Shown one piece after another: positions 50,861 through 59,546 of a stretch of DNA of 64,000 nt. Within the stretch, counting starts at the first letter, position 1, and every line of letters starts with the position of its first letter. Source of the stretch: Bacteroidota bacterium. GTDB taxonomy: Bacteria > Bacteroidota > Bacteroidia > Flavobacteriales > Weeksellaceae. The position numbers and the translations under genes are program-made. The DNA lies in assembly GCA_023393915.1 (NCBI GenBank), contig JAEXBS010000096.1, positions 1 through 64,000 on the forward strand, in the 5' to 3' direction. A model generated the notes under the pieces. The model had not been told where the DNA came from and ran no database searches. It worked only from the letters and a program-made list of their open reading frames with translations.

Positions 50861-52171
50861 TTATTTTACCAGGTAATAGAGTTGAAGGAACTCAAAAAAT
50901 TCTTGCATCCTAAATAAGTTATTTAGGAATAAATACACGACCATTATTCCCAAAAGAGATAAAAGGAGACTTTGCATCCCTTTTTTATCTTGATAAGCAT
51001 GGAGCATCCATCCAATCAGCAATGGATAGACGAAAATAAAATGTCCACCGTAAATATACGAAGTATGTAGCCCAAATTTTAGGATACAGTGGATGATAAT
51101 GTCGATGACAAATGACCAAAACAAAACTTGGACTAAAGGGTTTTTACGGTTTTTTATTGTACTCCAAATAAGTAAACCCACCAAAACAGCAATAAATAAA
51201 TAGGGAACAAATGATGTATAGACATCCATGAATATTGCTTTGTATTCAAACCCCTTCTTATTGTGATAATCACGAAGGAAAAAACTTGGAAAAAGGACAT
51301 TTCCTCCAAAAAACCAAGAAGCTACCATATCCCAAAAGGGTGTGACTTTAGGTTGAGAAAATTTTTCGTACTGAGAAACAGTCTTTTCAAAAATTCGGCT
51401 TAAATCAAACTTAAGTCGCGCTAAATAAAGAAAAAGAAAGATACTAGCAGCCAAAACCGAACGAATGGCAGCATTTAGAATTTTTCTCCAGGAATAAAAT
51501 AGCCCTTTTTCAAAAAGGATGGGTAAAAAAACCTTTGACGCGTTTGTAATAGTAAGTCCCCCAATCGCAATAGTAGCTGAAGTCAAAGCTCCAAAGGAAA
51601 GGGGCTGCGATTTCTTAAGTTTTAGTCCTGCATAATAATTAAATACACACAAAAACAATAAGGTATAAGTATAGGTTTCTGGCGTAAATGACAATAACAG
51701 GTTCGTCGAAAACAAAGAAAAGAAAACAACAATTAAAAGACCCAACTTCGTAGGAAGCTCAATAATATTCTTCAAATACTTATAGATTTGAACAAGCACC
51801 AAGCTAACAGCAAGACTACTTAAAAAAGAAAGCACTAAGCGGAATATAGAATTCATCTGGCCTCCTGATATCAGTAGCGCAAATTTCCGGATGAAATCAA
51901 AAAAATAGTTGGCTAGTGGATGTCTTTCAAATCCTCCACCTGTCATGACAATCGCGCGATTGTCAAAACTAAAATAAGCATCCCAAGGAATACGATTGTC
52001 AAACACAATCGCGTAATTCAGACTTATGTAGGAAGCTAAAGTTCCGTACAATAGCGTAAACACGATCATAAGACCCCATTCCATTCTGCCCTGAGGAAAG
52101 AAGGTGGCAAGAAAAAACTGAATTTTTTTATTGAAAGTCAAAACACCCGAATTAGTCTGCAAAAATATCAA
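50861..52171 (-). CDS. Polytopic membrane protein (DUF6080-like, possible GT-C fold)
   Basis: A 436-residue protein with ten or more membrane helices. The segment YAIVFDNRIPWDAYFSFDNR and GGGFERHPLANYFFDFIRK near residues 50-95 is a periplasmic loop of the kind that follows helix 1 in GT-C type glycosyltransferases (acidic residues plus HP), and I recall it in DUF6080 proteins. A polyprenyl-sugar-using enzyme is possible, but I cannot identify the active site with confidence. It is convergent with the SPOR gene, six bases apart, and follows selO. Confidence 0.6.
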   Translation of the reverse strand: MIFLQTNSGVLTFNKKIQFFLATFFPQGRMEWGLMIVFTLLYGTLASYISLNYAIVFDNRIPWDAYFSFDNRAIVMTGGGFERHPLANYFFDFIRKFALLISGGQMNSIFRLVLSFLSSLAVSLVLVQIYKYLKNIIELPTKLGLLIVVFFSLFSTNLLLSFTPETYTYTLLFLCVFNYYAGLKLKKSQPLSFGALTSATIAIGGLTITNASKVFLPILFEKGLFYSWRKILNAAIRSVLAASIFLFLYLARLKFDLSRIFEKTVSQYEKFSQPKVTPFWDMVASWFFGGNVLFPSFFLRDYHNKKGFEYKAIFMDVYTSFVPYLFIAVLVGLLIWSTIKNRKNPLVQVLFWSFVIDIIIHCILKFGLHTSYIYGGHFIFVYPLLIGWMLHAYQDKKGMQSLLLSLLGIMVVYLFLNNLFRMQEFFEFLQLYYLVK

Positions 52172-52192
52172 AACTTCCCAATCTCTTTCTCA

Positions 52193-53734
52193 TTAAGAAC
52201 TACAAGATAGCATTGAACTCCCAAACCTTCCTTCGTACCCATCTGGCCTCTTCTGCATCAAATCTGCCTCCACACGTTCATAAGGTCTTTGAACCGCTTG
52301 TTTCAACCGCTCAAACAAATTGTAATCTCCGCTCTCTATTTCTTCTATACAATCTAATAGTAAATAATTTCGCAGAATAAATTTAGGGTTGGTTTGCTCC
52401 ATAAGTTGAATGGATTCTTGAGTACTTAATTGGTCTAGCGTGCTCCTTTCATTATATCTTTGAAGGAAATCCTCAAACTCCTTTCTATCATTAGAACTTA
52501 AGCGGCGATAGAACGCTTTCTCAAAAACCTCAATGTTTTGGCTTGTTTCCTTATACTCTTCTAAGCATACAAAAAATAAAGTATAATCAATTTCTAGCTT
52601 TTGCATTAACTCCTGCCACTGGTCAATTAGTTGGCTGTCTTCATCGAGTTGACTTCCCCATCCTAACTTACTAGACATCATTGCATCGTACTGAGTCCAA
52701 AAGATCTGAGAAAACTGGTCTACTGCGCTCTGAAGGCCTACTTGATCTTCTATAATCGGTGCAATAGCATTGGCCAATTGCCACAAATTCCACTGAACCA
52801 TGCGAGCTTGATTACCAAATGCATACCTTCGTCCAGGCAAATCGGTTGTATTAGGAGTAAACGTCATTGAATATTCATCTAGCATAGAAAACGGACCATA
52901 ATCTATAGTTAGACCCAATGCAGACATATTATCCGTATTGAGTACACCATGGGTAAATCCAACTCGATACCAATGGACAACAAGGGAAGCTGTTTTTTCG
53001 CATACCTGCTGAAACCAGTTTAGATAGATATCATCTTTTGAGTCTCTTTTCTCCTTCGGTTCATTAATTAATGAATCAAGTAATTGCTTCAGTAAATCAT
53101 TTCTTCCTTGCGCTGACAATAGTTCAAAATGGCCAAAGCGAATAAAGCTTGGCGCAGTTCGCATCATCACTGCACCTGGTTCTGCCGCAATTTGACCTGA
53201 ATACAATTTATCTCTCCAGACTTGCTCTCCGGTTAAGCTAATACTAAGGGATCGCGTTGTGGGAATCCCCAAATGATGCAAAGCTTCACTCATTAAATAT
53301 TCTCGAAGTGTAGACCTTAGAACTGCTCTTCCGTCTGCAGATCTCGAATAGGGAGTTGCTCCAGCTCCTTTCCACTGCAACTCTGTAATTGCTCCTTGGG
53401 AGTTTTGAATCTGACCCGCAAATATTGCCCTACCATCACCCAATTGCCCAGCCCAGACACCAAATTGGTGTCCGGCGTAAGCTGTAGCGTACGGCGAAAG
53501 TGATTTGGGCCACCAATTTGCATTCAAGAATTCAACATCTTCACTTTTGGAAACTTTACCTAATCCAATTTCTAAAGAGTGAGAACTATTGAAGTCAAGA
53601 AGTTTTGCCTTCTCGAATCCTACAGGATTGACTAAGGCATATAAAAATCCAGGGGTCTGCCTTTGCTGCGTACTTAACGATTGATCTCCGGGAAAACTCT
53701 TTAGAAAAGGTTGAGTGATTGCATCCGTATTCAT
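52193..53734 (-). CDS. selO: Protein adenylyltransferase SelO
   Basis: A 513-residue pseudokinase-fold AMPylator. Family pieces: GHQFGVWAGQLGDGRAIFAG, ELQWKGAGATPYSRSADGRA, REYLMSEALHHLGIPTTRSL, GFTHGVLNTDNMS and TIDYGPFSMLDEY. The C-terminus ends LSCSS: in animals this Cys is selenocysteine, in bacteria usually Cys in the same C-S-S context, and it forms a redox disulphide that controls activity. The start is placed at the ATG at 53734 because the longer frame begins inside the preceding terminator hairpin. Confidence 0.95.
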   Translation of the reverse strand: MNTDAITQPFLKSFPGDQSLSTQQRQTPGFLYALVNPVGFEKAKLLDFNSSHSLEIGLGKVSKSEDVEFLNANWWPKSLSPYATAYAGHQFGVWAGQLGDGRAIFAGQIQNSQGAITELQWKGAGATPYSRSADGRAVLRSTLREYLMSEALHHLGIPTTRSLSISLTGEQVWRDKLYSGQIAAEPGAVMMRTAPSFIRFGHFELLSAQGRNDLLKQLLDSLINEPKEKRDSKDDIYLNWFQQVCEKTASLVVHWYRVGFTHGVLNTDNMSALGLTIDYGPFSMLDEYSMTFTPNTTDLPGRRYAFGNQARMVQWNLWQLANAIAPIIEDQVGLQSAVDQFSQIFWTQYDAMMSSKLGWGSQLDEDSQLIDQWQELMQKLEIDYTLFFVCLEEYKETSQNIEVFEKAFYRRLSSNDRKEFEDFLQRYNERSTLDQLSTQESIQLMEQTNPKFILRNYLLLDCIEEIESGDYNLFERLKQAVQRPYERVEADLMQKRPDGYEGRFGSSMLSCSS

Positions 53735-53751
53735 GCGATCGGGTTTAATTA

Positions 53752-53783
53752 ACAAAGAAGCCCTGTAATTAAGGCTTCTTTGT
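53752..53783 (-). terminator. Terminator after the PBP1A gene
   Basis: Stem ACAAAGAAGCC/GGCTTCTTTGT with a 10-base loop and T-rich flank on the minus strand. It follows the PBP1A stop by three bases. Confidence 0.8.
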
Positions 53784-53786
53784 ATA

Positions 53787-56153
53787 TTATTGATTAAAGT
53801 CTACATTCGAATCCTTATTAAGATTCTCGTTTAGATTCACTTCTTTTTCTTCTGGTTCTGGCGCTTTTGCCGGCGGTGGTGTTGGATTTCTCAATTGCTC
53901 TAAAGTCTGTAAACCACCTTCGTCTCCATAACCTCCTAAACCTTGCAAGGCACCACAGTCGCCGGTCCAGTTAGAAGGACGAATAAATTTATCTTCCATG
54001 AGCACACCTAGCGATTTATCTGCCCAAACTTTCTTCATAAAAATCGCCCATATTGGCAGAGCCATTTTAGCACCTTGACCCTCTCCAGTTCTACGGAAGT
54101 GAGTGGCACGATCTTCCCAACCAACCCAAACGCCAGTAGCTAGATTAGGAGTCATTCCGATAAACCAACCATCTGAGTTGTTTTGTGTGGTTCCCGTTTT
54201 CGCCGCAATTTCAATTCCTTTTGGTACTCCCCTACGGCCTAATTCTCCAGAAGCAGTTCCAAACTCAGCAACTCCCTTCATAAGCTCTACCATGGTGTAG
54301 GCATATAGCTCATTCATTACTTCCCGCGTTTCGTTTTTAACCTCTTTAATTACTCTCGAATTGGCATCTTCTATTCTCCAAATCATTTCAGGTTTAATGT
54401 AGTTACCAAAATTAGCAAAAGTACTATACGCGCCAAGCATTTCGTAGATCGTAATATCCGAAGACCCAAGCGCTACCGCAAGTTGCCCTCTAGGTATTTC
54501 TTGAGTTACCCCAAGTTCTCTAGCTAACTGAATTACTTTATCTGTTCCTGTCATGTCCATAAGTCGAACAGCTACAGGGTTTCTAGAATGTGCTAAAGCG
54601 TCACGAAGTGTTAATTCACCTCCCGTACCTACGACACGGTACCCACGCTCATCAAAGGTCGCATTGGAAACTCTTGAACATGGAGTCATTCCTAAGTTCA
54701 TAATAGCAGCAGCATAAACAAACGGTTTGAAGGTTGAACCAACTTGCCTTTTCCCTTGCTTAATATGATCGTATTGAAAATGTTGCCAGTTAATTCCTCC
54801 TACCCAAGCTTTAATCTCTCCGGTCCCAGGAGTCATAGACATAAGTCCAGCTTGCGCGATTTGCTTATGGTAACGAATTGAATCATAGGGAGACATCTCA
54901 ACCTCTTCTTCTCCGTTCCACGTGAAACGTGTAGTTTTAATAGGCTTATGAAATTCCGCAATGATTGAATCTTGGGGCACCCCGGCAGCTTCTAGTTGTC
55001 TATACCTACCTGTACGCTTCATGGCTTGAAGCATGATTTTATCCGCTTCCGTTTTTGATATCAAATAAAAAGGTCGGTCTTTTCTTCCACGCTGCTCCGC
55101 ATCAAAACTTTTTTGAAGTTCTGTAAGGTGCTCTTTAATTGCTTCTTCTGCAAATCTCTGCATCTTGGAGTCCAGGGTAACATAAATCTTTAACCCGTCT
55201 TTGTATAAGTTTAAAGGTTTACCTGTTTTCTTTTCATGCTCCTCAAGATACTTCTCAACTTCTTTACGTAGATAGTACTTGTAATAAGCACTATAACCCT
55301 CATCGATTGTCCTAATCGGCTGATAATCAGTAACTATTTCAGCTGCTACCGCCTGAGCATGGGTTGATTGATCGATGTATCCTGTTTGAAGCATTTGATC
55401 CAATACCACATCTCTTCTTCTTTTCGCTCGTTCGGGGTTTCTTAAAGGATTATTCGCAACAGGCGCTTCTAACATCGCGACAAACATCGCAGATTCAGGC
55501 AGAGTTAGATCCTTTGTTTTTTTATTGAAATATACTCTAGATGCCATTTCAATCCCGTTGGCATTGTAAGTAAAATCGAACTTATTGAAATATAAAGTAA
55601 CAATTTCTTCTTTAGTATACCTCTTTTCTAAACTTACAGCAACAACCCATTCCTTTAATTTCTGTACCACTCTAAAAAGCGGATTTGAGGAAGGCTTCTT
55701 GGTGAATAGTAATTTAGCTAACTGCTGAGTAATTGTTGAACCACCGCCACGATCTCCTCGAAACCATACGGCCCTTGCAAAAGATTTTACATCAATTCCA
55801 GAATGTTCTTTGAAACGCTCATCTTCTTTAGCTTGCAATGCATAAACCAAATAAGGGGGTAATTCTTGGTAGGTTACCGGCTCTGTTTTTTCTTTCTCAA
55901 ATTTCCCAAGAACTACACCGTCTGCAGAAATGATCTCGGAAGCAACATAAATATCTGGATTTTCTAGTTCTGTTACTTCAGGCATATCCCCTAAAAAACC
56001 CTGTGATACTGCGAAAAACAATGCAGAAATACCAAGGATCACAGCAACTAGAGCTACCCATACAAATTTAACCCAACGCTTCACCCCACTTTCTTTTTTT
56101 TTCGGTGGGAGTGGGAAGGTACTTTTGGATTTTTGTGTTTTTTTATTCTCCAT
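53787..56153 (-). CDS. Bifunctional penicillin-binding protein 1A-type
   Basis: A 788-residue class A PBP. Cytoplasmic N-terminus, one membrane helix (about 30-50), then the glycosyltransferase domain with catalytic E110 in AKEDERFKEHSGID and GGGSTITQQLAKLLF. The transpeptidase domain has the active Ser S473 in GSTFKPF (SxxK), AHSRNP (SxN) and AKTGTTQNNSDGWF (KTGT). The C-terminal tail is Pro/Glu/Asn-rich. It polymerises and crosslinks peptidoglycan. It follows gldH, overlapping by 11 bases, and is ended by the hairpin at 53752. Confidence 0.95.
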   Translation of the reverse strand: MENKKTQKSKSTFPLPPKKKESGVKRWVKFVWVALVAVILGISALFFAVSQGFLGDMPEVTELENPDIYVASEIISADGVVLGKFEKEKTEPVTYQELPPYLVYALQAKEDERFKEHSGIDVKSFARAVWFRGDRGGGSTITQQLAKLLFTKKPSSNPLFRVVQKLKEWVVAVSLEKRYTKEEIVTLYFNKFDFTYNANGIEMASRVYFNKKTKDLTLPESAMFVAMLEAPVANNPLRNPERAKRRRDVVLDQMLQTGYIDQSTHAQAVAAEIVTDYQPIRTIDEGYSAYYKYYLRKEVEKYLEEHEKKTGKPLNLYKDGLKIYVTLDSKMQRFAEEAIKEHLTELQKSFDAEQRGRKDRPFYLISKTEADKIMLQAMKRTGRYRQLEAAGVPQDSIIAEFHKPIKTTRFTWNGEEEVEMSPYDSIRYHKQIAQAGLMSMTPGTGEIKAWVGGINWQHFQYDHIKQGKRQVGSTFKPFVYAAAIMNLGMTPCSRVSNATFDERGYRVVGTGGELTLRDALAHSRNPVAVRLMDMTGTDKVIQLARELGVTQEIPRGQLAVALGSSDITIYEMLGAYSTFANFGNYIKPEMIWRIEDANSRVIKEVKNETREVMNELYAYTMVELMKGVAEFGTASGELGRRGVPKGIEIAAKTGTTQNNSDGWFIGMTPNLATGVWVGWEDRATHFRRTGEGQGAKMALPIWAIFMKKVWADKSLGVLMEDKFIRPSNWTGDCGALQGLGGYGDEGGLQTLEQLRNPTPPPAKAPEPEEKEVNLNENLNKDSNVDFNQ

Positions 56154-56628
56154 TATTTGGATCTACTGTTTGAATCATTACCCCTAGATCTTCTATACCT
56201 TCTAAGGTAGGCCTACGAGTAGCCTGCTTTAGCTCCAAAGTATAAAGGCCTTGCGAGGCGAATATATAATTTTTCTTAAAATTAAAAGACCGCTCTTTGG
56301 TATCGCCGAATCCTTGGCCCAACCATTTCCCTTTTTCATCTGCTAGGACCAACTCTAATCGCTCTTGCAAGAGTTTTTCTCCCTCTTTATTTTTCAATAC
56401 CACCTCTAGAGGTAACACTAAATAAGGATATTGATCATTATTACGTACAACAAATATAATATTTTTCGGATTCTGTACCTCAGTAATTTGCAAAGCAAAC
56501 TTCACTGGCTGCTTGTTCAACCAAACTCCATTTATAGGCTGCATTACGATCTTATCTCCTGACGAACTACAAGATAGGGATAATAAGAATAAAATGAAGA
56601 AATATAAGCAAAACCCTAGTCGTTTCAT
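56143..56628 (-). CDS. gldH: Gliding-motility lipoprotein GldH
   Basis: A 161-residue lipoprotein: signal MKRLGFCLYFFILFLLSLSC with acylated C20. The body (PINGVWLNKQPVKFALQITE, RNNDQYPYLVLPLEVVLKNK, QGLYTLELKQATRRPTLEGI and LGVMIQ) matches GldH of Flavobacteriia. GldH is needed for gliding in F. johnsoniae and occurs also in non-gliding relatives. The order ricT, gldH, PBP gene is typical of the group. The frame is open far upstream but that part overlaps ricT in another frame. Confidence 0.92.
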   Translation of the reverse strand: MKRLGFCLYFFILFLLSLSCSSSGDKIVMQPINGVWLNKQPVKFALQITEVQNPKNIIFVVRNNDQYPYLVLPLEVVLKNKEGEKLLQERLELVLADEKGKWLGQGFGDTKERSFNFKKNYIFASQGLYTLELKQATRRPTLEGIEDLGVMIQTVDPNNGE

Positions 56629-56632
56629 ACTT

Positions 56633-57964
56633 CTAAGATTGGGTACCTTGATTACCTCCTTTTCCTCTTGGTGCTGATTTTGGGCGATAGGATTTCTTTT
56701 TATCTCCAGAAGCATGGTTCTTCTGAGAAACTGGCGCTCTATTATTTTTTGACTTTTGGGCTCCTTTTGAAGCGGGATTATCAACTTGGGTTTTAGGTTT
56801 TTGCTCCTGACCTGAAGGACGTGAAGAATTATTTCCTTTTCTATTGTTCGACTTCTTGTTGCTCCCCCTAGAACGTCGTTCAAACCGATCAGGGTTATTC
56901 TCCTGAATCAAATCTACTGTTTTAACCGATAAATTCTCTCCTGAAATCAACTCTTCTAGCAACTGAGCTTTCTGTCCCTTCTTATTTCGCTGGATTTGTT
57001 CTTTTACCTTGGTGGTATCGATATCGTACCAGGTCACAGGATTTTCAGCGTAGGCAAACCACATTTTGTACTTGAACACATCTATTTTTATACAAAACGC
57101 TTTTCCTTTTTCTGTATCAAGAGTTGTATTGGAAGACGGAAAATCGGACAATGCATCCATGTAACTGTCCAACTCAAAATTAAGACAACACTTAAGTTTA
57201 CCGCATTGTCCTGCTAATTTCTGTGGATTAATACTCAATTGCTGGTATCGCGCTGCATTGGTATTAACACTTCTAAAATCTGTAAGCCAAGAAGAACAAC
57301 AAAGCTCGCGACCACAAGATCCAATTCCACCAATCTTTGCAGATTCCTGACGGAACCCAATCTGCTTCATGTCTATTTTTGTGCGAAAAGTGGCTGCATA
57401 TTCCTTGATCAACTGCCTGAAATCCACTCGACTATCTGCAGTATAATAAAAGGTTGCTTTAGCACCATCGCCTTGGAATTCAACGTCGGTAATTTTCATT
57501 GCCAGACCTAATCGCGAAGCAATAATTTTCGCTTGCGTTTTGATTCCGTCTTCTTTTTTTCTAGCTTCTTGCCAGGTCTCGACATCTTTCTGATTAGAAA
57601 TTCTATAAATTTTAAGTGCGTGATCCGTTGAAAATCTTTTCTTTTTCATTTGGATCTTTACTAATTCGCCTGTGAGCGACACCACACCTACATCATGCCC
57701 GGGACTTGATTCTACAGTTACAATACTACCAATATGGAGAGGCAGGTTGTCAGAATTTTTGAAAAAGCTCTTACGGTCATTTTTAAACCGAACCTCTACA
57801 AACAGGTTTTCAGACGGCTTGCTAGGGCTTGCTACATCCGACAACCAATCAAACACACTTAATTTATAACTATTTCCACAAGTATCTACACTCTCACATC
57901 CAGTAGCAGATTTTGTTCCGCAAGAATGTCCTGAAGTGCCGGATGTTTTACATCCACAACTCAT
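56633..57964 (-). CDS. ricT: RicT/PSP1-domain protein
   Basis: A 443-residue protein of the PSP1 family (RicT/YaaT in Bacillus). Residues 3-28 are Cys-rich (CGCK, C15, C23, C29). The PSP1 domain lies at about 125-215 with KMTDVEF-type motifs (AMKITDVEFQGDGAKATFYY, DFRQLIKEYAATFRTKIDMK), followed by GIGSCGRELCCSSWL and CGKLKCCLNFE, the conserved Cys groups that bind iron-sulphur in RicT. The C-terminal 110 residues are basic and disordered. RicT acts with RicA/RicF in RNA processing in Firmicutes; the role in Bacteroidota is not settled. It is the first gene of the ricT-gldH-PBP1A operon. Confidence 0.9.
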   Translation of the reverse strand: MSCGCKTSGTSGHSCGTKSATGCESVDTCGNSYKLSVFDWLSDVASPSKPSENLFVEVRFKNDRKSFFKNSDNLPLHIGSIVTVESSPGHDVGVVSLTGELVKIQMKKKRFSTDHALKIYRISNQKDVETWQEARKKEDGIKTQAKIIASRLGLAMKITDVEFQGDGAKATFYYTADSRVDFRQLIKEYAATFRTKIDMKQIGFRQESAKIGGIGSCGRELCCSSWLTDFRSVNTNAARYQQLSINPQKLAGQCGKLKCCLNFELDSYMDALSDFPSSNTTLDTEKGKAFCIKIDVFKYKMWFAYAENPVTWYDIDTTKVKEQIQRNKKGQKAQLLEELISGENLSVKTVDLIQENNPDRFERRSRGSNKKSNNRKGNNSSRPSGQEQKPKTQVDNPASKGAQKSKNNRAPVSQKNHASGDKKKSYRPKSAPRGKGGNQGTQS

Positions 57965-57987
57965 ATGTTTTAATATTTAGATTCTTG

Positions 57988-57995
57988 CAAATTTA
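57988..57995 (-). promoter_or_regulatory. -7 box of the ricT-gldH operon
   Basis: Minus-strand TAAATTTG, perfect to TAnnTTTG, 23 bases before the ATG at 57964. Confidence 0.5.
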
Positions 57996-58276
57996 GAATA
58001 ATTTTTAACATCCCTTTTCTTCCCGTCTTACTTAAGCTTATATCAGACTTTAAGAAAATAAGCCTTATCCAGCGATCAAATGAACAAACGGGGAAGATTA
58101 AAGCACTGTTTAATATTAAACAAACATTTAAGAAATAAATCGATAAATATTCTATTCGCTTCATTTTGTATTTAATAGCAATATAATGATTACAAAAAAT
58201 AAATTAAACCAATGCACAAAATAGCAATTGGTTTAAATTTGTTAAGAAAAATTAACATTAGTTTACAAATAAATTC

Positions 58277-58284
58277 TAAATTTG
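58277..58284 (+). promoter_or_regulatory. -7 box of the FadL-type gene
   Basis: TAAATTTG, perfect, 20 bases before the ATG at 58305. It lies inside the longer open frame and so excludes the ATG at 58212 as start. Confidence 0.55.
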
Positions 58285-58304
58285 AAAGCAATAATAACTG
58301 TTCT

Positions 58305-59537
58305 ATGAAAAAAGTAATCATTACTATGTCTCTTCTTGCAGGTTTTACCGCCTATGCTGGAGGATTCAGAGTTTCCCTGCAAGGCGTTAAGCAATTAGCT
58401 ATGGCACATACAAGTGCTCACGCACAGGATGCTAGTATAGCATTTTTTAATCCAGCCGGTATTTCATTTATACCAGCTAAATTAAGTGTTGCAGCAGGAG
58501 GTTTCGGAGCTCTTTCTTCGGTAACCTACCAAAATCCAAACACAAACGAATCGTACGAAACGGATAATCCAATCGGAACGCCAATATATGCTGCGGTAGC
58601 ATATAAACCTATTGAAAACCTTTCTGTTGGTTTCAGTTTTGCAACACCGTTCGGAAGTACTATCGATTGGGGTGAACAATGGTCGGGAAGAGAAATCGTT
58701 CAAAAAATGTCTCTTAAAGCAATGTTCTTTCAACCAATGGTATCTGTGAAACTTGCTCCTTGGGCTTCAGTAGGAGCCAGTTACATCCATGCAACTGGAG
58801 AAGTGGACTGGGATAAAGCAGTAACTCAACTTGGTGGAACCCTCAACATCAATGACAGCAAGGCGAAAGGAAGTGGTTACTCTATCGGTTTCTATTTACG
58901 TCCAAGTGATAGACTCGATGTTAGTTTAGCCTATAGAGGGCCTGTTAAAATGGAGGCAAGCAATGGTACGGCAACATTTGATATTTCGCCAGCACTTTAT
59001 CCTAACTTAGGTCTTAGCGCTTCAGGTCAAGATAAATTTAAAGCTACTCTACCGCTAGTTGATGAATATACAATTGGAGCTACCTTCGCAGCCACTGAAA
59101 GATGGAGAATTTCTGCTGATTTCAATTACACAGGATGGGAAAAATACCAATCTCTAACATTAGACTTTGAGAATGCCCCGGTGGGTAACCAAGAAGATCC
59201 TACGGTTCTTACCAACCCTAAGAATTTCCACAACACACGTACATTCCGTCTAGGTACAGAATACAAATTCAGTGAAATCATTTCAGGTAGAGCAGGATGG
59301 TACTTTGATGAGGCTCCTTATACCGATGAGAATTTCATTCCAGAAACTCCATCGTTCGATGCGCACGTAATAACAGCAGGTTTAGGCCTTAATTTCGGAG
59401 GACTTGGAGTTGATCTAGCCGCAGCTAAATCATTTCCAAAAGCAAGAACATTTAACAATCTGAACACGCATTTTGCAGGTCAAGCTAAGGCTAGCACGTA
59501 CTATTTCGGTTTAGGTCTAAACTACAATATCAAATAA
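58305..59537 (+). CDS. FadL/OmpP1-type outer membrane transport protein
   Basis: A 410-residue precursor from the ATG at 58305: signal peptide MKKVIITMSLLAGFTAYA, mature N-terminus GGFRVSLQGVKQLAMAHTSA, then DASIAFFNPAGISFIPAKLS. These match the FadL hatch (NPA) and the 14-strand barrel; strands continue to the C-terminal YYFGLGLNYNIK. FadL-type proteins pass hydrophobic substrates such as fatty acids. It is followed after nine bases by an SGNH lipoprotein gene, probably one operon for lipid use or envelope lipid handling. Confidence 0.92.
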   Translation: MKKVIITMSLLAGFTAYAGGFRVSLQGVKQLAMAHTSAHAQDASIAFFNPAGISFIPAKLSVAAGGFGALSSVTYQNPNTNESYETDNPIGTPIYAAVAYKPIENLSVGFSFATPFGSTIDWGEQWSGREIVQKMSLKAMFFQPMVSVKLAPWASVGASYIHATGEVDWDKAVTQLGGTLNINDSKAKGSGYSIGFYLRPSDRLDVSLAYRGPVKMEASNGTATFDISPALYPNLGLSASGQDKFKATLPLVDEYTIGATFAATERWRISADFNYTGWEKYQSLTLDFENAPVGNQEDPTVLTNPKNFHNTRTFRLGTEYKFSEIISGRAGWYFDEAPYTDENFIPETPSFDAHVITAGLGLNFGGLGVDLAAAKSFPKARTFNNLNTHFAGQAKASTYYFGLGLNYNIK

Positions 59538-59546
59538 CTTAGGACA

